From: Thermaurantimonas sp046299575
GTDB taxonomy: Bacteria > Bacteroidota > Bacteroidia > Flavobacteriales > Schleiferiaceae
Length of the DNA stretch: 64,000 bases
Reading direction: 5' to 3'
Assembly: GCF_046299575.1 (NCBI RefSeq)
Contig: NZ_JBKBHX010000005.1
Location: 124,001-188,000 of the forward strand
Shown here: positions 34,897 through 45,132 of the stretch, piece after piece
How positions within the stretch are numbered: the first letter of the stretch is position 1
Layout: each line of letters starts with the position of its first letter
Made by a program: the position numbers and the translations under genes
Notes under the pieces: generated by a model
Told to the model about the DNA's origin: nothing
Databases searched by the model: none
Seen by the model: the letters and a program-made list of their open reading frames with translations, nothing else

Positions 34897-36508
34897 GCTG
34901 TTTGTATTTGCCTTACTCTTTAATGCATGCTCTTCGCGCCAAAATGCTGATATCCTACTGACAAATGTTCAATTAATCGGCGCTGATGGTGCAATTGAAG
35001 GAGATTGCATCGCAATAAGTGGCGATACAATATCTGCAACAGGCCATTTCCGCGAAGTAAAAAAACATTGGAAGGCAGCCCAAATTATCGACTGCCAGGG
35101 GGCTACCGTCTTGCCCGGTCTGATTGATGCTCATGCTCATTTTTATGGATTAGCGCTTAATATGACATCAGCCGACTTACGCGGGACATCCTCACCCGAA
35201 GAAGTGGTCGAGCGATTAAAAAAGTTTTATGCCGAAAATCCCGGTCAATGGCTCACCGGACGCGGTTGGGACCAAAATCTTTGGCCCGATGGGCAAATGC
35301 CCCTGCCTGCTTATTTAGACACTGCTTTTCCAAACATACCCGTTTATCTAACGCGCATTGATGGACATGCACTTTGGATCAACCAGGCTGCTGCACGATT
35401 GCACGGAATAACTGGTAATGAACAAGTTACAGGCGGTAAGCTCGAGAAACGCGATGGACGCTTCACCGGAGTGCTGGTAGATGAAGCTATGAAACTCGCC
35501 CCCGTACCTAAACCATCTATGGACCAACTCCTCCCCTATTTGCAAAAAGCTGAGCAACAGCTCTTCGAAGCAGGAGTTACTTCTCTCACTGATGCAGGCC
35601 TGCCTTGGGAGGTGATTGATGGGTTTCGTCAGTTCTATCGCCGAGGTCTTCTTCGCATCGGATTAAACGCTTTGGCGGCTGACGATGACAAAACCTTCGA
35701 AAATCTGCTTACATATGGTCCCATATCCGAAGGCGAATATAGCGTAACAGGGATGAAATTTTACAGCGATGGAGCATTGGGATCTTACGGTGCTTGTCTT
35801 TTGAAGCCATACACTGACAGGCCCGATCAATATGGACTGTTGCTGCGCGATCCGGAATATTTTTTAACAAGGTTCGACAAGCTTCGCTCTTATGGCTTAC
35901 AAGTAGCTACGCATGCGATAGGTGACAGTGCCAATCGACTAATTTTAAAAATATATGACCAGCTTTTGAAAGGATATGAAGATCAAGATCTTCGCTGGCG
36001 AGTTGAGCATTGCCAGGTTGTGCATCCGGAGGACTTAGCGTATTTTAAAAACCCCAACATCATCCCGTCTATACAGCCTACACACGCCACCAGCGACATG
36101 ATGTGGGCACCGCGTCGATTGGGCGAGCGACTTAAAACCGCTTATGCTTACCGCAGTCTATTAGAGACATCAGGCATGGTAGCTCTCGGAACTGATTTTC
36201 CTGTTGAAAATATTTCGCCCGTTTTCACCTTTTATTCAGCCACATTTCGAAAAAATCCACAGCGCGAGCCGGCTGAGGGCTTCTTAATTGATCAGGCAAT
36301 CAGTCGCCAGCATGCCATTAAAGGAATGACCTACTGGGCGGCCTACAGCATGTTTCAGGAACACAAAAAAGGGGATTTAAAAATCGGTTTAAAAGCAGAT
36401 TTAACTGTGTTGAATAAAAATTGGCTGACCTGTAAAGCCGACGAAATTCTCGACTCCAAAGTGATTATGACCATAAAAAATGGAAAAATTGTGCATAAAA
36501 GCAAATAA
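34835..36508 (+). CDS. amidohydrolase-family (YtcJ-like) lipoprotein
   Basis: 557 residues. The N-terminus carries a hydrophobic segment and a lipobox (LLFNAC, Cys about 32), so the enzyme is probably anchored in the periplasm. The Amidohydro_3 features are the metal-binding GLIDAHAHFYG, ATHAIGDSANR, HCQVVHPED and a final GTDFPVE. YtcJ-like proteins are zinc hydrolases of unknown substrate. The first 62 bp lie inside the 3' end of the exonuclease/GIY-YIG gene. No ATG inside the remaining sequence gives a better signal peptide, so I keep this start. Confidence 0.82.
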   Translation: MTNQYNKPLTIRNILYFGFVKLFVFALLFNACSSRQNADILLTNVQLIGADGAIEGDCIAISGDTISATGHFREVKKHWKAAQIIDCQGATVLPGLIDAHAHFYGLALNMTSADLRGTSSPEEVVERLKKFYAENPGQWLTGRGWDQNLWPDGQMPLPAYLDTAFPNIPVYLTRIDGHALWINQAAARLHGITGNEQVTGGKLEKRDGRFTGVLVDEAMKLAPVPKPSMDQLLPYLQKAEQQLFEAGVTSLTDAGLPWEVIDGFRQFYRRGLLRIGLNALAADDDKTFENLLTYGPISEGEYSVTGMKFYSDGALGSYGACLLKPYTDRPDQYGLLLRDPEYFLTRFDKLRSYGLQVATHAIGDSANRLILKIYDQLLKGYEDQDLRWRVEHCQVVHPEDLAYFKNPNIIPSIQPTHATSDMMWAPRRLGERLKTAYAYRSLLETSGMVALGTDFPVENISPVFTFYSATFRKNPQREPAEGFLIDQAISRQHAIKGMTYWAAYSMFQEHKKGDLKIGLKADLTVLNKNWLTCKADEILDSKVIMTIKNGKIVHKSK

Positions 36509-36608
36509 ATTCAGCGTTTAAACAAAAGGCATTAACATTTTTGTAACATTAATCACGGAAAATATTGATTTTTTACGTAAAAATTGCCGATATTTAACAA
36601 CAAAAGGC

Positions 36609-38315
36609 ATGCCTTCAGAAAAAAGAAGAAGTTTTTTAAAGAAGTTGGGTCTAGTCAGCTTGGGTGTTGGAAGTGGATGGATGAACGGACTAATGGCCTC
36701 TGATTTAATTAAAGAAAATTTTGAACCAGAAAGCTTATCAGAATCCGGTAGCCGCAGCTCACGCACTATTTTGAATATTTTACAAACAACCGACGTACAC
36801 TGCCAAGTATTTCCTCACGATGAACTCTTTTGGGAAAACAACCAGGCCGTATTTCGACAATGCGGTGGATATGCTCACCTCGCTACCTTCTTTAAAGAAG
36901 AACGCAAGCAATATAAAAACACATTTATCATCGACACTGGTGATATGTTTCAGGGCAGTGAGCTCTCGGTGAAAACGAAAGGAAAGGCACTTGTTCCCAT
37001 ATTAAATGCCTTAGGCTATGACCTCTATTTGCCCGGCAACTGGGAGGTAGTGTACTACAAAGCAGCCATGCAAGATCTTATGGGCTCACTTAACGCTCCT
37101 AAGGTATGTGCCAATATGTATCACGACCTCGGAAATGGCAAAAGAGGTGAACTTATTTTTCAACCTTATTACATCTGGCATGTAGCTGGAGTTAAAATCG
37201 GTTTTTTAGGTTATACCGACCCCCTGGTTCCCAAGCGCCAATCTCCTAACTACAGCAAAGGCATCATTTATACCGATCCTGAAGAAAACCTTGAACACTA
37301 TGTAAAAGTGCTGCGCGAACAAGAAAAATGCGCTTATGTGATTATCGTAGCTCATTTAGGACTTTCGCAACAAATTCACCTTTCCAATCAGCCAGCTTGT
37401 GAAGGGGTGGATATCATCCTGGGCGGTGATACACATGAGCGTGTGCGCAAACCCATTGTGGGAAAGTATTCAAAAGTTGTAGAACCGGGAGCCTTTGGCT
37501 CATTTGTAGGCAGACTTCAGCTGGTAATCGAAAATGGAAGAGTAGTTGATGAAATATACAAACTTGAAGAAGTGTCACCTAAAAAACTTAAGGCTGATTC
37601 AGTAGTTCAGAAAATCGTAGAGGAGAGCGAAAAACCCTTTATTGACGATCTAAGAACAGTAATCGGCTATAGTACTATACCGCTTTACAGATATTTCGTG
37701 ATCGAAAATACTATTGACACCCTTATTATCGATGCCCTGCGATGGAAGATGCCCGACATAGACATCGTACTGTCAAACGGTTTTCGCTTCTGTCCGCCTC
37801 GCGTACAACGCGACAAAACCGGTTACATTCCCATTACAAGTTCATACCTCTATGACATGTTGCCAGTCGACAGCACTGTGCGCATGGGCTATGTAACAGG
37901 TAAACAAATCCAACAGTGGATCGAACGCGAACTGCACAACGTTTTTGCTGAAAAAGCTAAAGAGCGCTTCGGCGGATGGGTGGTGAAATTCGATGGAATG
38001 AAAGTTAAGTTTAAAGCATATGCACCTTTCGGCAGCAGAGTACAAGAACTCACTGTAGGAGGTCAACCTATCGACCCGGATAAAACCTATTCTATTGCTG
38101 CCTGTGAACGGGATGGCGATCCTGCTGACGTGCTCTGCCGATTTACTGGCGTCAAAAATGCCCGAAACATGGACTTCTCACTTCACAAAATGATAAAAGA
38201 ATATCTCAAAGTAAATTCACCCGTAACACCTACCCCCAAAGGAAATGCTTTGGCGCTTGATGCTCCATCGAATTTGCTAACTCAAGTATACGGTGTTGAT
38301 TACCAATTCACTTAA
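36609..38315 (+). CDS. Tat-exported 5'-nucleotidase/SoxB-like metallophosphatase
   Basis: 568 residues. The start KRRSFLKKLG is a twin-arginine signal, so the protein folds before export. The calcineurin-like domain has TTDVHCQVFP, DTGDMFQGSE and, at 143-146, GNWE where 5'-nucleotidases have GNHE; tryptophan at this place also occurs in SoxB-type proteins. GGDTHERV closes the metal site. The C-terminal 5'-nucleotidase domain (from about 350) has LSNGFRF and the YDMLPVD strand. Substrate not certain. It is followed after 3 bp by an outer-membrane barrel gene. Confidence 0.85.
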   Translation: MPSEKRRSFLKKLGLVSLGVGSGWMNGLMASDLIKENFEPESLSESGSRSSRTILNILQTTDVHCQVFPHDELFWENNQAVFRQCGGYAHLATFFKEERKQYKNTFIIDTGDMFQGSELSVKTKGKALVPILNALGYDLYLPGNWEVVYYKAAMQDLMGSLNAPKVCANMYHDLGNGKRGELIFQPYYIWHVAGVKIGFLGYTDPLVPKRQSPNYSKGIIYTDPEENLEHYVKVLREQEKCAYVIIVAHLGLSQQIHLSNQPACEGVDIILGGDTHERVRKPIVGKYSKVVEPGAFGSFVGRLQLVIENGRVVDEIYKLEEVSPKKLKADSVVQKIVEESEKPFIDDLRTVIGYSTIPLYRYFVIENTIDTLIIDALRWKMPDIDIVLSNGFRFCPPRVQRDKTGYIPITSSYLYDMLPVDSTVRMGYVTGKQIQQWIERELHNVFAEKAKERFGGWVVKFDGMKVKFKAYAPFGSRVQELTVGGQPIDPDKTYSIAACERDGDPADVLCRFTGVKNARNMDFSLHKMIKEYLKVNSPVTPTPKGNALALDAPSNLLTQVYGVDYQFT

Positions 38316-38318
38316 ACA

Positions 38319-39716
38319 TTGAAACACGCAAAACTCGTGGTAAAAACGATCGGAACATTCTTATTGCTTTTTTTTTCGCTTTCCAACGCTTTTGCTGGAG
38401 TTATTGATACCACACAATCGAGTCTTCAAAACTTTTTAAAAAAAGGAAAAATGAGTGGCCATATGCGCAACTATTTTATGGCCACAAACAACTATGGTCC
38501 GCTTACCGATTACTACTCACTGGCAATAGGTGCAGGTATTGGTTATCAAACACTTGAATTTAAAGGATTTACAACAGGATTCAGCGGATTTTTTCTCTTC
38601 AATGTCTGGTCAAACGACCTCGGCACCATCGATCCCCTTGGAAAAGGCCGTAGCCGATATGAACTGGGCAACTTCGACATGCAAGACCCCTACAACCGCA
38701 ACAACCTCGAGCGACTTGAGAGCCTTTTTCTTAAATACCGCTTTGGCAAGTCCTCATTAACCATCGGTCGACAAAATCTGCTTACCCCCTTCATAAATCC
38801 GCAAGACGGCCGCATGAGGCCGTCGCTGCAAGATGCCTTTTGGCTCGAGGTACAAGAACTTAACTGGCTCGAGTTCAGAGCAGGCTACATCTACGGTATG
38901 AGTCCGCGCTCTTCAGTCAATTGGTTTACAGTAGGCAGAAGTATAGGTGTATATCCTGTGGGTAAAGGAGTAGATGGCAATCCTTCGGGTTACAGAAACT
39001 CAGTGGAAAGTGACTATGTTTTTCTTGGAAATCTTCAACTTAAGCCCTTTTCAAGTTTGAAAATGAATTACTGGTTTTACCACGTTGACAATGTATTTAA
39101 TCTCCATTTTATCCAAACAGACCTCAATTATCCAATCTACTCCAAAAAAGGCAGCATCATTGCAGGTGTGCAGTATGGCCTGCAGTCAAGCAGCGGAAAT
39201 GGCGGAAATTCGAATCCGGCCAAAACCTATTTGCTGCCAGGACATTCCACCGGCTTCATCAGTTCACGCCTGGGAATGCGTTGGCTCAACAACACTTTTT
39301 CACTCAACTACACGCACATTTTTGATCAGGACAGATTTCTCTTTCCTCGCGAATGGGGCATCGAACCTTTTTACACCTTCATGGCACGCGAGCGAAACGA
39401 AGGAGCTGCCAACACCCATGCCTTCACCTTTCGCTCAGAACATCAGTTAAACAGTGCTCTTAAAACGGGTGCTATTGTCGGTTATTTTCTGATGCCCGAT
39501 GTACTAAATTTCCGCCAGAACAAAAACGGTATGCCCTCATATAACCAACTGAATCTATACCTAAACTATAGTTTTAAAGGCCCTTTGAATGGATTGAATT
39601 TACAAGCATTGTATGTATATAAAGGACTTGTCGGAGAAACCTACAACGATTTGCAATATGTTTTTAATCGAGTAATGATGTCAAATTACAACCTTATAGT
39701 AAATTATACTCTTTAA
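38319..39716 (+). CDS. outer-membrane beta-barrel (porin-like) protein with TTG start
   Basis: 465 residues with a clear signal peptide (LLLFFSLSNAFA) and then alternating amphipathic strands with many Tyr/Phe/Gly, ending in NLIVNYTL, the hydrophobic C-terminus of an outer-membrane barrel. Resemblance is to OprD-type porins; no fold motif proves it. No ATG exists before the signal peptide; the TTG at 38319, 3 bp after the nucleotidase stop, gives the complete signal. The pair suggests uptake of the product released by the periplasmic phosphatase, an inference from neighbourhood only. Confidence 0.72.
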   Translation: MKHAKLVVKTIGTFLLLFFSLSNAFAGVIDTTQSSLQNFLKKGKMSGHMRNYFMATNNYGPLTDYYSLAIGAGIGYQTLEFKGFTTGFSGFFLFNVWSNDLGTIDPLGKGRSRYELGNFDMQDPYNRNNLERLESLFLKYRFGKSSLTIGRQNLLTPFINPQDGRMRPSLQDAFWLEVQELNWLEFRAGYIYGMSPRSSVNWFTVGRSIGVYPVGKGVDGNPSGYRNSVESDYVFLGNLQLKPFSSLKMNYWFYHVDNVFNLHFIQTDLNYPIYSKKGSIIAGVQYGLQSSSGNGGNSNPAKTYLLPGHSTGFISSRLGMRWLNNTFSLNYTHIFDQDRFLFPREWGIEPFYTFMARERNEGAANTHAFTFRSEHQLNSALKTGAIVGYFLMPDVLNFRQNKNGMPSYNQLNLYLNYSFKGPLNGLNLQALYVYKGLVGETYNDLQYVFNRVMMSNYNLIVNYTL

Positions 39717-39859
39717 AAGAATTTACAAGGTTTTGAGATATAGTCAGGCTCTTTTATTAAAAAAATTTTCGTTTTTTTCTTGAATTTTTGGCTCAAAATC
39801 TAAAAAACAAAACTTTTAATCGGCGGGAAGCCTTAATTTAGTAGCATGTATTGCTGCTG

Positions 39860-42523
39860 ATGATACGATTTCTCGCTGGTTTTATGTTTTTGAGCTTTAC
39901 CCTGAATGCCACCCACAACAGGGCTGGTGAGATCACGTATCGCCATATTTCTGGCCTTACATACGAAGTCACCATCACTACATATACTAAAGAATCAAGC
40001 GTAGCAGCCGATAGATGCAGCCTCACCGTTTCATGGGGCGACAATACTACCTCAGTGCTCAATCGACTCAATGGCCCTACGAATCTGAACTGTGGCCCTG
40101 GAATAGGTATGGGCGTAAGCCTTGACAATGCCAACGACGTAAAGATGAATATCTATCGAGGTACACACACCTATCCCTCAGCGGGCATATACACCATCAG
40201 CATGGAAGACCCGAACCGCAACGGTGGGGTAAGCAACATACCTGGCAGCATATCCGTCCCTTTTTACATCCAAAGTGTTTTGATCATCAATCCCATTCTT
40301 GGTCCAAATAACTCGGTGACGCTGCTCAACCCTCCCATTGATGATGCATGCCTTAATCAACCCTACACCCATAATCCGGGAGCCTTTGACCAAGATGGAG
40401 ACTCTCTCGCCTTCACTTTGGTAAACTGTCGTGGTGCCGGCGGAGTAGAATTTCAAACCACCTATGCACCCAACCTCGTTCAAGACCCTGTAAATATCGA
40501 TCCTATAACGGGTGACTTTCAGTGGAACTTGCCGAAAAACCAAGGTCAGTACAATTTTGCCATTCTCATATCCGAATTTCGAAAGACCACCTCAGGTCAG
40601 TGGGCTCTGATCGGACAAGTGACGCGAGACCTGCAGATCACCGTTGGCCCATGCAACAACAAGCCACCTGTAATACCACCGGTAGGTCCATTCTGCGTTG
40701 TAGCAGGCCAAACGCTGCAATTTCCCGTAACAGCCCTTGACCCTGACTTCAGGAATGTAACCCTTACTGCCACCGGCGGACCCTTTGTGCTGCCTCCACC
40801 TGCCACATTATTGGGAGCTTCTACCGACTCTGCGTTTGTCACGCGCATCTTTCGATGGACAACTGCCTGCAACCACGTACGACCCCAGCCGTATCAAGTC
40901 TATTTCAGAGCCGTTGATCAGCCGGCTAATCCCTTTGAAAATCCACTATCAGCCTACATGACCACTGAAATATCAGTAATAGGCCCACCCCCTCAAAATC
41001 TGCAGGCGATAGGCTCCATGGGTCGCATTGAGCTGTCGTGGAATACATATGACTGCTTCGAGATGGTAAAACGCTATAAAATCTACCGACGCGAAGGCCC
41101 TTCGAGCTTTATCCCTGACTCCTGCCAAACTGGACTGCCGTCTTCTTCTGGTTTTACTCTTATTGGATTTGCTAACGGCGGGCAGTCAATCACTTTTACA
41201 GATTCTGTCATTCCAAAAATGGGAGTAGTGTATTGTTACAGAATCGTAGCTGAGTTTGAGAATGGAGCAGAAAGCATTACCTCAAACGAAGCCTGCAGCG
41301 AAGTACTGCGTACCGCACCAGTCCTTACTAATGTAGATGTGGAAAACACCTCTCAGAATCAAGGCCTCATCCACATCCGTTGGACACCACCTAAAGAAAT
41401 CGACACCTCTAATTTTCCACCGCCCTACTCGTATCGCCTGGAACGTACTACCGGCATTGAGGGCATTGATTTTCAAACCATAGCCCTTCTATCTTCCTTC
41501 TTAGACACTACTTTTACTGATTCACAGCTCAATACAGAGAAAACGATCTATCGCTACAGAGTTGATTTTCTATCCGGGCAAAATCAAACAGTAGTTGGTA
41601 GAGCTTATCCTGCCACCCAGCCCTTTTTAGAATTGACTCCCTCTAACAGAGCCCTGCGCCTAAGCTTCCGGTACGATGGACCATGGTATAACGATGGCTT
41701 TGTAGTGTATCGCCGTGCACCAGGTAGCTCTACGTTCGACTCCATTGGCTTTAGCACTCAACCTACTTTTCTCGATACCGGCCTGGTGAATGGCGAGAGC
41801 TACTGCTACTACATTCAAACCATTGGAGCGTTTACCGGAACCGGTATGCCCGCACCCATACTAAATCGCTCACAAATCACATGCGGTGTGCCAATGGATA
41901 CAGCATTGCCCTGTTCTCCCCTAGTACAAGTGGACTACAGATGCGAAGACAAATACCTTTCCTTTGAATTTACCTTCAACGATACAGGTGCTTGTCCAAG
42001 TGATGTAGATGTGCTTTATTACAACATTTACTTCAAAAAACGGAAATCAGATGATTATCCAAACACTCCTTCGGTAACGAATATAACCCAACCGACTTAT
42101 CAGCTCCAAAATATGAACTTGGCCGGTTGCTACGCCTTTACTGTGGTTACCGTAAATCCCCTTGACCCGGCACGTCCGGCAAAAGAAAGCAGAAAGTCAC
42201 CTGACTTATGCCTTGCCCCCTGCCCTGCCATTCAAATGCCCAACGTTTTTACCCCAAACAATGATGGGCAAAACGACCTCCTTTTGCCAATTAAATGGTC
42301 GGATGTACTCAGTGGGATGATAACGATATTCAATCGGTGGGGACAAATCGTTTATCAATCAGAGGCCAGTGCATTTGCTGAAAAGGGATGGAATGGCGTT
42401 GATCAAACCAGTGGACGACCCTGTCCAGAAGGCACCTACTTTTACACCATCACTGTACAACTAAATACAGAAGATGGCGCTCAAACTGTGGATTTGAAAG
42501 GAAGCATTACCCTTTTTAGATAA
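39860..42523 (+). CDS. large secreted protein with T9SS type B (gliding-motility) C-terminal domain
   Basis: About 887 residues from the ATG at 39860; a TTG 9 bp upstream is possible. A signal peptide precedes ATHNRAGEITYRHISG. Repeated beta-sandwich, PKD or fibronectin-like modules follow, including YKIYRREG and YRLERT type strands. The last 90 residues are the CHU_C domain: MPNVFTPNNDGQNDLLLP, IFNRWGQIVYQS, GWNG and CPEGTYFYTI. This domain directs export by the type IX secretion system to the surface. Cysteines are frequent. Function is probably adhesion or surface binding. Confidence 0.88.
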   Translation: MIRFLAGFMFLSFTLNATHNRAGEITYRHISGLTYEVTITTYTKESSVAADRCSLTVSWGDNTTSVLNRLNGPTNLNCGPGIGMGVSLDNANDVKMNIYRGTHTYPSAGIYTISMEDPNRNGGVSNIPGSISVPFYIQSVLIINPILGPNNSVTLLNPPIDDACLNQPYTHNPGAFDQDGDSLAFTLVNCRGAGGVEFQTTYAPNLVQDPVNIDPITGDFQWNLPKNQGQYNFAILISEFRKTTSGQWALIGQVTRDLQITVGPCNNKPPVIPPVGPFCVVAGQTLQFPVTALDPDFRNVTLTATGGPFVLPPPATLLGASTDSAFVTRIFRWTTACNHVRPQPYQVYFRAVDQPANPFENPLSAYMTTEISVIGPPPQNLQAIGSMGRIELSWNTYDCFEMVKRYKIYRREGPSSFIPDSCQTGLPSSSGFTLIGFANGGQSITFTDSVIPKMGVVYCYRIVAEFENGAESITSNEACSEVLRTAPVLTNVDVENTSQNQGLIHIRWTPPKEIDTSNFPPPYSYRLERTTGIEGIDFQTIALLSSFLDTTFTDSQLNTEKTIYRYRVDFLSGQNQTVVGRAYPATQPFLELTPSNRALRLSFRYDGPWYNDGFVVYRRAPGSSTFDSIGFSTQPTFLDTGLVNGESYCYYIQTIGAFTGTGMPAPILNRSQITCGVPMDTALPCSPLVQVDYRCEDKYLSFEFTFNDTGACPSDVDVLYYNIYFKKRKSDDYPNTPSVTNITQPTYQLQNMNLAGCYAFTVVTVNPLDPARPAKESRKSPDLCLAPCPAIQMPNVFTPNNDGQNDLLLPIKWSDVLSGMITIFNRWGQIVYQSEASAFAEKGWNGVDQTSGRPCPEGTYFYTITVQLNTEDGAQTVDLKGSITLFR

Positions 42524-42822
42524 TCATTTTTTATTGTTATTTATGCTATGTAATTGGATTACAGACCTTGAAATTTTTGATTATAAAACAATTATAAAAC
42601 AGTCTGGCTCATTCAATCAGTTTCAGAATTCTGAACCTCTAAAAATCTTCCACCTTTTGATTATGAAATAACTTATTGAAATAAATTTTCTTCTACCGAT
42701 TCTATCATAAAAACTTGAAAAGCTCTACTTACTTTTAGAACGGAAATCATTGGCTTCAGACATCTCTTTAGTCAAGAAATTAACTGATTTGGAAGAAAAA
42801 GACACTTTATTGTAAATTTTTA
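42524..42822. other. intergenic stretch, nothing recognised
   Basis: About 300 bp, AT-rich, between the T9SS cargo gene and the XRE operon promoter. I see no gene, RNA or clear terminator hairpin. Confidence 0.4.
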
Positions 42823-42853
42823 TTGTCATAATGACAAGTATATTTTACATTTG
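42823..42853 (+). promoter_or_regulatory. promoter with palindromic operator of the membrane protein/XRE operon
   Basis: TTGTCATAATGACAA (42823-42837) is a palindrome with 7-bp arms whose first TTG doubles as a -33 element. TACATTTG (42846-42853) is a -7 box 20 bp further on. A short-spaced palindrome overlapping the -33 box suggests repression, probably by the XRE protein encoded in the same operon. Confidence 0.6.
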
Positions 42854-42872
42854 AACATAAAAAGAAAGAGCC

Positions 42873-43343
42873 ATGAGCCCCTTATTTCTCCTACCGCGTC
42901 GATTCAAGAAAATCGGATGGATTTTATTTAGTCTCGGAGTCTAAGCCGGATTCTACTGGCTATTGATTGACTCTGAGCCTAAGTGGTTAAATTCAAAAGT
43001 CTTTGTCTTTTACACAGATCTGCTTTTTGGGAAAGACCTATGGTATACATTTCAGGAGAATAACCTTCTCGACGAGGTCGCCTCTGTACTGCGTATTGTC
43101 GGTGGCTGGTTGGTAGCATTTAGTCGGGAAACGGTGGAAGACGAATTCATCACTAAGATTCGTCTTGACTGTTTGGCTTGGTCCATTCACATAAACTACC
43201 TAATTCTACTCGCCACAATCCTGTTTATACAAGGCATGACGTTTTTTTATGTATTGGTCTTCAATATGTTTACTCCACTCATATTATTCATTATTCGCTT
43301 CAGATGGTTAATTTGGAAACATTCCTATAAATTCGAGGCATGA
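42873..43343 (+). pseudogene. membrane protein gene with a nonsense codon at codon 24
   Basis: From the ATG at 42873 the frame reads MSPLFLLPRRFKKIGWILFS, then LGV and a TAA at 42942, then continues in frame as AGFYWLL...DSEPKWLNSKV to the stop at 43343, 156 codons in all. The continuous part has a charged middle and two further hydrophobic segments. Membrane protein plus small XRE gene, coupled by ATGA, is an arrangement I recall from Bacteroidota. Either the gene is broken by one point mutation, or translation restarts at the TTG at 42963. A base-call error is also possible. Confidence 0.65.
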
Positions 43344-43558
43344 AAAATCGCCTTCGCGTAGAAAGGGCGGAAATCAGACTGTCGCAAGCCGAACTTGCAC
43401 AACGGGTAGGAGTGAGCCGCCAAACAATAAATGCCATTGAACGCGGAGATTATAACCCATCTGTAGTTCTGGCCCTAAAAATTGCACAGGTATTCGGAAA
43501 ACAGGTCGAACAGATTTTTCAGCTCGAAGATTCCGACTGGCAGAGGAATGGTCAGTAA
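43340..43558 (+). CDS. XRE-family (YozG-like) transcriptional regulator
   Basis: 72 residues, essentially one helix-turn-helix: RLSQAELAQRVGVSRQTINAIERGDYNPSV, the XRE/Cro type found in short regulators. The start overlaps the stop of the membrane protein gene (ATGA, 43340-43343). The palindrome at 42823-42837 in the operon promoter is the obvious candidate binding site, which would make the operon self-regulated. It ends 17 bp before rlmD. Confidence 0.88.
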   Translation: MKNRLRVERAEIRLSQAELAQRVGVSRQTINAIERGDYNPSVVLALKIAQVFGKQVEQIFQLEDSDWQRNGQ

Positions 43559-43575
43559 CTACCTTTGTCTCCAGA

Positions 43576-45003
43576 ATGAACGTAAAAAAAGGAGCTCAGC
43601 TCATCCTCGAAATTCAATCAGCAGGCGCTCAAGGAAAGGGTGTTGCACGTACATCCGAAGGACAAGTAGTTTTTGTGCCTTATGGAATTCCGGGCGATCA
43701 AGTAGAAGTAACTGTTATACAATCGAAAAAAAAATTTCTCGAAGCTCAAATTGACAAAATTTTAAAGCCATCGCCATCGCGCATCTCTCCAAAATGTTCA
43801 CATTTTGGCATTTGTGGAGGCTGTAAATGGCAACACATGGATTATGAAGCTCAACTTGCGCATAAAAAGGCAGAAGTAACCAACAACCTTAAACATCTCG
43901 GAGGCCTTCAACTGCCCGAGCCAGACCCGATACTGGGCTGCAGTCAAATATTTGGCTACAGAAATAAGGTCGAATTTTCTTTCAGTTCCATGCGTTGGTT
44001 GTCAGAGGCTGAGGTAGCATCTCGTAATTTGTATGATCGACGCGCACTTGGTTTTCACATTCCAGGCCGATGGGACAAGGTGCTCCACATCGATTACTGC
44101 CACTTGCACGATGCCTATTCAAACGAAATCCGAAATTTTATCTTTAAACAAGCGATTGAAAACAATTGGAGCTTTTGGAATCCTCGTGAGCAGCGCGGCC
44201 TACTTCGCACCATAATGCTGCGAATCAGCTCTACAGGTCAATATATGGTTCTTTTACAATTTGGAGAAGACAATCAAAAAGTCATCGATTCATTGCTCAG
44301 TCGTTTGTTGAAAGCATTTCCTAAAATTTATACTTTGGTATATGCCGTTAATACTAAAGGAAATGACGCCATTTACGACCTCAACCTCCAAACTTTCAGC
44401 GGACCAGGCTTCATCGAAGAGAAGATGAAAGCCTACAAAGAAGGTGACCCCGATCTCATATTCCGAATAAGTCCTAAAAGCTTTTATCAAACCAACTCAC
44501 TTCAGGCTGAAAAACTCTACAGCCGTGTACTTGACTATCTACAACCTACAGGAAATGAGAACATTTACGACCTCTACACCGGTACAGGCACTATAGCCCT
44601 CTACATGGCAAAGTATGTAAAACGCGTAACAGGCATTGAGTTAGTACCTGATGCCATTGCAGACGCACGCTCTAATGCTGAGCTTAACGGAATTAATAAC
44701 ATAGATTTTGTGGTTGGCGATATGAAAACAGCCTTTTCTGAAGATTTTATTACTCACTATGGGCACCCTGATGTAGTAGTGGTCGATCCGCCTCGTGATG
44801 GGATGCATCCCACTGTAGTATCTCAACTACTACGCCTTAATCCACAACGCATAATCTATGTAAGCTGTAATAGTGCCACCCAGGCCAGAGACATTGCCCT
44901 AATGAAAGACAAATACTCTATAGAATGTTACGGACCTGTCGACATGTTTCCCCACACCCACCATATAGAAAACGTCGCCTTATTAAAAGCAGTCACTTGG
45001 TAG
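43576..45003 (+). CDS. rlmD: 23S rRNA (uracil-5-)-methyltransferase, RlmD/TrmA family
   Basis: 475 residues. An N-terminal TRAM domain (about 1-60, GKGVARTSEGQVVFVPYGIPGD in part) is followed by a 4Fe-4S-type cysteine cluster (CSHFGICGGCKW, C-x5-C-x2-C). The methyltransferase domain has IYDLYTGTGTIALYMA, a DPPRDG motif and the catalytic cysteine in VSCNSATQARD. Family members methylate uracil C5 in 23S rRNA (U1939 for RlmD, U747 for RlmC). RlmD is the default call, but which uracil is modified is not decidable from sequence. Confidence 0.9.
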   Translation: MNVKKGAQLILEIQSAGAQGKGVARTSEGQVVFVPYGIPGDQVEVTVIQSKKKFLEAQIDKILKPSPSRISPKCSHFGICGGCKWQHMDYEAQLAHKKAEVTNNLKHLGGLQLPEPDPILGCSQIFGYRNKVEFSFSSMRWLSEAEVASRNLYDRRALGFHIPGRWDKVLHIDYCHLHDAYSNEIRNFIFKQAIENNWSFWNPREQRGLLRTIMLRISSTGQYMVLLQFGEDNQKVIDSLLSRLLKAFPKIYTLVYAVNTKGNDAIYDLNLQTFSGPGFIEEKMKAYKEGDPDLIFRISPKSFYQTNSLQAEKLYSRVLDYLQPTGNENIYDLYTGTGTIALYMAKYVKRVTGIELVPDAIADARSNAELNGINNIDFVVGDMKTAFSEDFITHYGHPDVVVVDPPRDGMHPTVVSQLLRLNPQRIIYVSCNSATQARDIALMKDKYSIECYGPVDMFPHTHHIENVALLKAVTW

Positions 45004-45132
45004 TGATGCAGTCTTTTTGATCGCATCTCACGCCGTTTAACAAGCTTCCAACGACTTTTACAAAATTCTTTTGGAGTTAAACAAATTTTAAGAACTTTTG
45101 TTATTTTTGTGTTAGCAAATCACAATCTAACG

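Noticed and set aside
42963..43343. Independent gene starting at TTG 42963
   Set aside because: The reading frame upstream, through one TAA to an ATG at 42873 with a promoter in front, reads as the same membrane protein, so a broken longer gene is the simpler view; restart remains possible.
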